Source: Hydrogenophaga sp.
Lineage (GTDB): Bacteria > Pseudomonadota > Gammaproteobacteria > Burkholderiales > Burkholderiaceae_C
Assembly (NCBI RefSeq): GCF_025699295.1
Contig: NZ_JAILWB010000015.1
Span: forward strand, 1-64,000
Reading direction: 5' to 3'
DNA: 64,000 nt
Shown: in pieces, positions 59,079-64,000 of the stretch
How positions within the stretch are numbered: the first letter of the stretch is position 1
How the letters are laid out: the number at the start of each line of letters is the position of its first letter
Position numbers and translations under genes: made by a program
Notes under the pieces: generated by a model
The model's database searches: none
What the model saw: only the letters and a program-made list of their open reading frames with translations
Told to the model about the DNA's origin: nothing

Positions 59079-61574
59079 ATGACGGTGCCTTCCCGTTTGC
59101 TGCAACAGTGCTTCCAGGAAGCACTCTCCGGCGCGCCCGAGATGCTGGCGCGCTGCGCCGACTCGGCCATCGCCAGCCTGCAGGCAGCGGAGAAGGCTTC
59201 CAAGGAAGTGGTGCAGCGCGACCGCCTTGCGCTGGCCTGGTGGGGCCTGCTGCAGAACAAGATCCAGTGGGGCCGGACGTTCCATCAGCACCTGCGCGAC
59301 GCACTCATGGCCGCGCCCGAGGCCAACTCCTCGCGCCCGGCCCTGCTGTCGGAGTCCTCGCTGCTGTCACTGGTGGAGGATGACGCGGTCAACGAGTCGC
59401 TCGAATCGGCCCGGCTGGTGCATGGCCTCATGCCGGTGCTGGAGCAGCAGCTCGCGGTGCTCGATGCCCTGATGAGCTCGGTGATCGGCTTGCAGACCGT
59501 GCAGGCAGAGCGCAACCCGCTGCGGCCGTCGGTGTTCGTGCGCGCGCTGCGCGAGCTCATGTCCTCGGCCGAGTCCGAGCCCGAGGTGCGCGCCCTGTGG
59601 CTGCGCCACATGGACAAGGCGCTGGGCCACGAACTGCAGAAACTCTACGAACGCGTGGCGCTGATCCTGCAGCGTGCCAACGTGCAGGAAGCCGGCTACC
59701 GCGTGCGCCTGGTGGACGACGCAGGCGCCTCCACACGTTCGGGGGGGTTGTCCACCCGCTCGGGAGGTCTGGGCCTGTCCTCGCGCGCTGCCGGGTTGGG
59801 CGTCTCTCCCAACAGCCAGTGGCAGGAGCCGGGCTACGTGGGCAGCGGGCATGACATGCCCTCCTGGACCAGCGCCGAACACCTGCCGCCCATGCAGTCG
59901 CTCGGCCGCATGCAACCCGGTGTGGACCACCAGGTTTTTCATGAATTCCTCAACCAGGGGGGCAAACATTTCGACCGCCACCTGACCCCGGACTACTACG
60001 AGCAGGTGAGCGAGGAGCTCGCCGCGATCGAGGCCTTTGCAGCGATCCCCGTGCTCGACGAGTCCATGATCCTGGAGCAGCAGACCCAGTACCGCGACCT
60101 GCCGGTGGTGGACCGGCCCGCGCGCGAGATCGGCATCTCCAGCCAGTTGAGCCAGAAGGCCTGGGGCACCTACGCGGCCGCGCATGAGCGCTCGCGCGTG
60201 CTCATGCACCTCAAGCAGAAGGCGCAGCGCGTCAGCCAGGCCGTGGGCCTTGACCTGGTGCGCACCCTGGTCAGCCAGGTGGCGAGTGACCCGCTGCTGC
60301 TGGGCCCCGTGCGCGAGGCGGTGGTGGCGCTGGAGCCGGCGTTGTTGCGCCTGGCCATGGCCAACCCGAAGTTCTTCAATGAAGATGAGCATCCGGCGCG
60401 GCGGTTGATCGAGAGCGTGGCGCAGCGCAGCTTCAAGTTCAACGACGAATTCGCGGAAGAGTTCCACAGCTTCTTCCAGCCGGTGCAGCAGGCGTTCAAG
60501 GACCTCAACGACCAGGCCACCAACGATCCCGGTCCCTTTGCCGATGCCCTCGCCGCGCTGCGCGAAGGCTGGGCCGCGCAGGACCAGAAGGAACTCGCGC
60601 TGCAGGACAACAGCCTGCAGTCCATCCGCTACGCCGAGGAGCGCCAGGCGCTGGCCGACCAGATCGCCTGGGACCTGAGCCAGCGCCCCGACGTGGACAA
60701 CGCGCCGGGGGTGATCCTGGATTTCCTCTACGGCCCCTGGTCGCTGGTGATCGCCTCGGCCAAGCTGGGCGATACCGAGGGCCAGAACGATCCCGGTGGC
60801 TTTCGCAAGATGGTCTCCAACCTGTTGTGGAGCGTGAAGAAGGAGGTCACGCTCAAGCGTCCCAAGGAGCTGTTCGCCATGGTGCCGGGCATGCTGGCCA
60901 CGCTGCACGCCGGCCTGGACATGCTGGGCAAGACGCGCGAGGAAACCAAACCGTTCTTCGACGCGCTCATGCGCCTTCACCAGCCGGTGCTGGGCCTGCG
61001 CCGCGCGCGCATCCGAAACGACGCGAGCAACTCCGACCCGGTGCCGCTGGAAAGCGCGTCGATGTCGATGGAACTGGACGAAACCCTGCCAGCCACACCC
61101 GAGCAACGCAAGCCGCGGCCGAAGGCGCAGCCCTGGCTGGGCAAGAGCGAGATCGAGGCCGCGGGCTTCGAGGACACGCTGCCGACCGACTACGGTGACC
61201 TGATCGAAACCCAGGTGCAGGCCCGCGCCAGCGAAGACGATTCGCAGGCCGCTGCGCTGGCCGAAGAGGCCGAGCTGGAAGACATCAACGCCGCGGCCGT
61301 GCTGCTCGGTCTGCGCGAAGGCGACTGGGTGGATCTGTACTCGCGCCGCGAATGGCTGCGCGCCCAGCTCATCTGGGCCAGCAGCAAGGGCACGCTGTTC
61401 ATGTTCGTGAGCCGCGGTAGCCGGCCGCACTCCATGACCAAGCGCAGTTGCGAACGCCTCATCGCAAGCCGCCTGCTGCGCCCGGTCAATGCCCAGGGCG
61501 TGGTGCAGAAGGCGCTGCAGGCCATGGCGGCCGAGTCACAGCAGCCGCGACGGGCAGAGTCCGAAGCGGCCTGA
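59079..61574 (+). CDS. DUF1631 family protein
   Basis: 831 residues, no signal or membrane segment, mostly helical. The C-terminal segment GDWVDLYSRREWLRAQLIWASSKGTLFMFVSRG with SMTKRSCERL is the conserved end of DUF1631 and is PilZ-like in pattern. Function unknown; the family is typical of beta- and gamma-proteobacteria. A Gly/Ser-rich linker at about 218-245 contains a duplicated STRSGGL heptapeptide. No partner gene is adjacent. Confidence 0.88.
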   Translation: MTVPSRLLQQCFQEALSGAPEMLARCADSAIASLQAAEKASKEVVQRDRLALAWWGLLQNKIQWGRTFHQHLRDALMAAPEANSSRPALLSESSLLSLVEDDAVNESLESARLVHGLMPVLEQQLAVLDALMSSVIGLQTVQAERNPLRPSVFVRALRELMSSAESEPEVRALWLRHMDKALGHELQKLYERVALILQRANVQEAGYRVRLVDDAGASTRSGGLSTRSGGLGLSSRAAGLGVSPNSQWQEPGYVGSGHDMPSWTSAEHLPPMQSLGRMQPGVDHQVFHEFLNQGGKHFDRHLTPDYYEQVSEELAAIEAFAAIPVLDESMILEQQTQYRDLPVVDRPAREIGISSQLSQKAWGTYAAAHERSRVLMHLKQKAQRVSQAVGLDLVRTLVSQVASDPLLLGPVREAVVALEPALLRLAMANPKFFNEDEHPARRLIESVAQRSFKFNDEFAEEFHSFFQPVQQAFKDLNDQATNDPGPFADALAALREGWAAQDQKELALQDNSLQSIRYAEERQALADQIAWDLSQRPDVDNAPGVILDFLYGPWSLVIASAKLGDTEGQNDPGGFRKMVSNLLWSVKKEVTLKRPKELFAMVPGMLATLHAGLDMLGKTREETKPFFDALMRLHQPVLGLRRARIRNDASNSDPVPLESASMSMELDETLPATPEQRKPRPKAQPWLGKSEIEAAGFEDTLPTDYGDLIETQVQARASEDDSQAAALAEEAELEDINAAAVLLGLREGDWVDLYSRREWLRAQLIWASSKGTLFMFVSRGSRPHSMTKRSCERLIASRLLRPVNAQGVVQKALQAMAAESQQPRRAESEAA
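59730..59771 (+). repeat. Two in-frame 21-base repeats in the DUF1631 gene
   Basis: Two consecutive 21-base units (59730-59750 and 59751-59771) both code for STRSGGL with several silent differences. A run of seven G in the first unit could be slippage-prone. It lies in a linker between helical parts. Confidence 0.75.
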
Positions 61575-61599
61575 TCCGGGCTGCCCTCCAGCCAGCGCC

Positions 61600-62136
61600 T
61601 CAGACTGCGCCGGTGTACTCGCCGCGTGCGGGGTAGTTCTTCGCAACCGCAAAATCCACCGCAGCGAGGAGCTCGTCGAAATGTGGGCGGGCGAACGGCA
61701 TGGTCTGCACTGCTCCGTAGTAGAGGGTGCCGTCGGGGCGCACCAGGAACACGCCGGGCTCGGAGAACAGCGCGGGTTCCTCGATGCCGATGGACGTCGT
61801 GCCGCGCGAGGTGCTCACGTACAGGCCCCACTGGCGCGCCACCGCCAGCGGCAGGTCGTAGCCCATTCGCAGGTTCGGGGTGCTGAGCTTGTCCGCCATG
61901 GCCTTGGCCCGTTCGGCGCCGTCGCTTGACAGTGCGATCACCTTGAGACCGCGCTTGTCGAATTCAGGCAGCAGCCGCCCGAGTTCGAGCAGGTACTTGT
62001 GGCAAATGGGGCAGTGCAACCCGCGGTAGAAGACCACCACGGTGAAATGTTCGGCGGCGTCCTGGGCCAGGTCGAACGGACCATGGGCCAGCGTGGGCAC
62101 CTGCAACGCAGGAACGGCTTGGCGCGGAATCAACAT
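61600..62136 (-). CDS. AhpC/TSA-type peroxiredoxin-like protein
   Basis: 178 residues of the thioredoxin-fold AhpC/TSA superfamily. The active site is FYRGLHCPICHKYLLELG, with Cys42 and Cys45 as a CxxC pair instead of the classical single peroxidatic Cys. Reductase or peroxidase activity is inferred. Start at 62136 has GGAG seven bases upstream. It is divergent from the AraC gene at 62230, with repeated TCGTCT elements between. Confidence 0.9.
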   Translation of the reverse strand: MLIPRQAVPALQVPTLAHGPFDLAQDAAEHFTVVVFYRGLHCPICHKYLLELGRLLPEFDKRGLKVIALSSDGAERAKAMADKLSTPNLRMGYDLPLAVARQWGLYVSTSRGTTSIGIEEPALFSEPGVFLVRPDGTLYYGAVQTMPFARPHFDELLAAVDFAVAKNYPARGEYTGAV

Positions 62137-62182
62137 GAACAACTCCAGAAAAATTGACGATGCTGCACTGTAGCGCTGACGG

Positions 62183-62230
62183 TGAGACGATTGGTGTCTT
62201 TTCGTCTTCAATGATGGATAATTCGTCTCA
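62183..62230. promoter_or_regulatory. TCGTCT repeats between the peroxiredoxin-like and AraC genes
   Basis: TGAGACGA (62183-62190) and TCGTCTCA (62223-62230) are perfect inverted copies, and a third TCGTCT lies at 62202-62207. The last copy touches the AraC start codon. Spacing of 17 and 21 bases suits binding by an AraC-type protein; autoregulation and control of the divergent gene are inferred. Confidence 0.5.
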
Positions 62231-63054
62231 TGGTTGATCGGCTCTCCAGTCTCTTGCAGCGGTTTTCGCTGCGCGCTCACGTTCACCACGGAGGGGCACT
62301 GCGCGGGCCAATGAGCTTTGGCGAACACGGCAGCGACGGTCACCTGCACCTGGTGCGCGAGGGCGTGGTGATGCTCGTGGGGCCGGGGCGTCGCCGGCTC
62401 ACGGTGGCAGCGCCCAGTCTGGTCTACCTGCCGCGCCGTGCTGCGCACCGGCTGATGGCCGCGCCTGGCGCGCAGGCCCAGGTCGTGTGCGCCTCGGTGT
62501 CGTTTGGCTCGGATCAGGAGAATCCCGTCCTGCGAGGCCTGCCGGCGCTGGTCTGCGTGCCACTGGCCGACATGCCGGGCCTGGACGTGGCGCAGGCGCT
62601 GCTGACGCAGGAGGCACTGGCCGGTCGCTGTGGCCAAGCCGCGGTGGTTGATCGTCTGGCCGAGGTGCTGGTGGTGCAGCTGCTGCGCTGGTGCATCGAG
62701 CGCGGCCAGGTGCACAGCGGCAGCCTGGCCGGCCTGGCCGACGCGCGTCTCTCGCGGGCCATCACAGCGATGCACGACGAGCCCTCCGAGCCGTGGACGC
62801 TGGACTCGCTCGCCCAGGTGGCCGGCATGTCGCGCTCGCGCTTCGCTGCACATTTCAAGGCGGTGGTGGGCCTGCCCGCGGCCGAATACCTCAAGCGCTG
62901 GCGCATCGACGTCGCCAAGGGCCTGCTGCGCCAGGGCCTGCCGATCAAGATCGTGGCCGGCGATGCCGGCTACGGCAGCACGAGCGCCTTCGGCAAGGCC
63001 TTCACGCAGGTGGAGGGCGCGTCGCCTTCAGAGTGGCGCGGACGTGTGCTGTAG
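62230..63054 (+). CDS. AraC-family regulator (cupin_6 type)
   Basis: 274 residues. The N-terminal cupin_6 domain (LRAHVHHGGALRGPMSFG, HLHLVREGVVMLV, LVYLPRRAAHRLMA) is followed by paired helix-turn-helix units (TLDSLAQVAGMSRSRFAAHFKAVVG, IKIVAGDAGYGSTSAFGKAFTQVEG). Such regulators commonly sit divergent from a redox or stress gene, as here. Confidence 0.93.
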   Translation: MVDRLSSLLQRFSLRAHVHHGGALRGPMSFGEHGSDGHLHLVREGVVMLVGPGRRRLTVAAPSLVYLPRRAAHRLMAAPGAQAQVVCASVSFGSDQENPVLRGLPALVCVPLADMPGLDVAQALLTQEALAGRCGQAAVVDRLAEVLVVQLLRWCIERGQVHSGSLAGLADARLSRAITAMHDEPSEPWTLDSLAQVAGMSRSRFAAHFKAVVGLPAAEYLKRWRIDVAKGLLRQGLPIKIVAGDAGYGSTSAFGKAFTQVEGASPSEWRGRVL

Positions 63055-63063
63055 GCACGTGCC

Positions 63064-63942
63064 TCACACCTTGCTGCGGTGCCGCTGAATGCAGGTCTGC
63101 AGAACCTCGTCGTGATCGCGCTTCCACCAGTTGCCGGTGGAAAAGATCTCCACCTCGCTGAAACCCGCGAAGCCCTGCGCTTCCACCCAGCCGCGGATGC
63201 ACGGAATGTCGATCACGCCGTCGCCCATCATGCCGCGGTCGTTGAGCAGGTCGGTGGTGGGCGTGAGCCAGTCGCACACATGGAAGGCGAGCAGGCGGCT
63301 TTTTCCCGCGCGTTCAATCTGCGCCTGCAGCTTCGGGTCCCACCACACGTGGTACACGTCCACTGCCACACCCAACGCGCCGCTCTTCGTCGGGTCCAGT
63401 GCGTCACACACGTCCAGTGCCTGCTCCATCGTGTTGATGCAGGCGCGGTCGGCCGCGTACATGGGATGCAGGGGTTCGATGGCCAACGGCATGCCGGCGG
63501 CTTTGGCGTAGTCGAGCAGTTCGGCGATGCCTTCGCTGACCTGCTGGCGCGCGCGGCCGATGTCCTTGTGCGCGGCCTGACCCGCCAGCGCGCCGGGCAG
63601 TGCGCCCACCACGAGCACGAGGCAGGGCGCGCCGAGTTCGCAGGCCTCGTCCACCGCCCGGTGGTTGTCGTCGCGTGCGGCCCGCAGGCCGGCCGCGTCG
63701 GTGGCGGGAAACATGCCGCCGCGGCAATAGCCCGAGAGCTTCAGGCCCAGCGCCTTCACCTGCGCGGAGATGGTCTTCAGTCCCGCTGCGGCGACCTGGT
63801 CACGCCAGGGCGAGACCGCCGGGATGCCGTGGCGCGCGCAGGCATCGAGGATGTCGGGCAGCGGCAGATCCTGGCCCTGACTCCTGCGCACCGTGGCGGT
63901 GTTGATGGACAACCAGCGGTGGTCTTGCGAGAAATCGCGCAT
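63064..63942 (-). CDS. Sugar phosphate isomerase/epimerase (AP-endonuclease 2 fold)
   Basis: 292-residue TIM-barrel of the xylose isomerase-like/AP_endonuc_2 superfamily. Metal ligands are visible as Glu in AIEPLHP, Asp in VAVDVYHVWWD, His in AFHVCDW and Glu in FSEVEIF. Substrate unknown. Its start overlaps the stop of the upstream gene as ATGA, so it belongs to an operon entering from beyond the window. Confidence 0.92.
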   Translation of the reverse strand: MRDFSQDHRWLSINTATVRRSQGQDLPLPDILDACARHGIPAVSPWRDQVAAAGLKTISAQVKALGLKLSGYCRGGMFPATDAAGLRAARDDNHRAVDEACELGAPCLVLVVGALPGALAGQAAHKDIGRARQQVSEGIAELLDYAKAAGMPLAIEPLHPMYAADRACINTMEQALDVCDALDPTKSGALGVAVDVYHVWWDPKLQAQIERAGKSRLLAFHVCDWLTPTTDLLNDRGMMGDGVIDIPCIRGWVEAQGFAGFSEVEIFSTGNWWKRDHDEVLQTCIQRHRSKV

Positions 63943-64000
63943 CAGGCCTCCACCCCATGCAGGGCCAGCAGGGTGCTCATGCGCCGCAGCGCCAGCTCCG
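63942..64000 (-). CDS. C-terminal end of an unidentified protein (partial)
   Basis: On the minus strand the last bases of the window read in frame to a TGA at 63944-63942, giving 18 residues (ELALRRMSTLLALHGVEA). The ATGA overlap with the isomerase-like gene shows that this is a real gene end. Too little is present to name it. Confidence 0.6.
   Translation of the reverse strand, partial: ELALRRMSTLLALHGVEA

Noticed and set aside
59367..61430. A 687-codon open frame on the minus strand
   Set aside because: Opposite the DUF1631 gene, whose C-terminal motif is clear; antisense artefact.

Overview
The window is a GC-rich chromosomal segment from a beta-proteobacterium, most likely order Burkholderiales, family Comamonadaceae (a Hydrogenophaga-like genome is my best guess, not proven). 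The evidence is the block rpsF-priB-rpsR-rplI-dnaB, the DUF1631 protein, the PpsR/PpsA pair, the paired DUF4212/sodium:solute symporters and the alaA-hom-thrC-molybdenum cofactor run. I see no rRNA, tRNA, CRISPR array, insertion sequence, prophage or replication origin.

Layout. 1-3535: end of a MacA-type adaptor, MacB and a NodT-type outer-membrane lipoprotein (tripartite efflux). 3568-7651 (minus): iron-uptake unit of a TonB-dependent siderophore receptor behind a Fur-like box, the hydroxylase PiuC and an FMN-dependent 2-hydroxyacid oxidase. 7946-10218: ahpC and ahpF. 10228-18868 (minus): a four-gene operon coding for a caspase-like protease, an AmpD-like amidase with an SH3b domain, an 1877-residue protein with two alpha/beta-hydrolase modules and a CHAT protease, and a membrane-anchored TIR protein. 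This looks like a suicide-type immunity or programmed-death system and is the most interesting locus here.

19285-36115: a carboxylate (probably acetate) uptake and signalling region. Two DUF4212/symporter pairs flank a symporter-fused histidine kinase, a stand-alone receiver, a degenerate kinase fused to a DEDDh exonuclease, and a CBS/nucleotidyltransferase protein; ppsR/ppsA (gluconeogenesis) lie inside it. 36314-39361: rpsF-priB-rpsR-rplI and dnaB. 39427-42413 (minus): PIN-PhoH ATPase, a Bcp-type peroxiredoxin and an Mth938-like protein.

42551-52621: an almost gapless run of alaA, hom, thrC, mobB, moeA, moaD, moaE and a GNAT acetyltransferase, followed by clpB behind its own heat-shock-type promoter. 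52635-56365: a TRAP transporter with a divergent GntR regulator. 56412-64000: a small orphan protein, AraC regulator/MFS transporter pair, DUF1631 protein, peroxiredoxin-like protein/AraC regulator pair, a sugar phosphate isomerase-like protein and the tail of one further gene.

How the genes fit together: the symporters, kinase, exonuclease fusion and PEP synthase pair suggest growth on small organic acids. AhpC/AhpF, Bcp and the peroxiredoxin-like protein handle peroxides. The caspase operon has no metabolic link to its neighbours.
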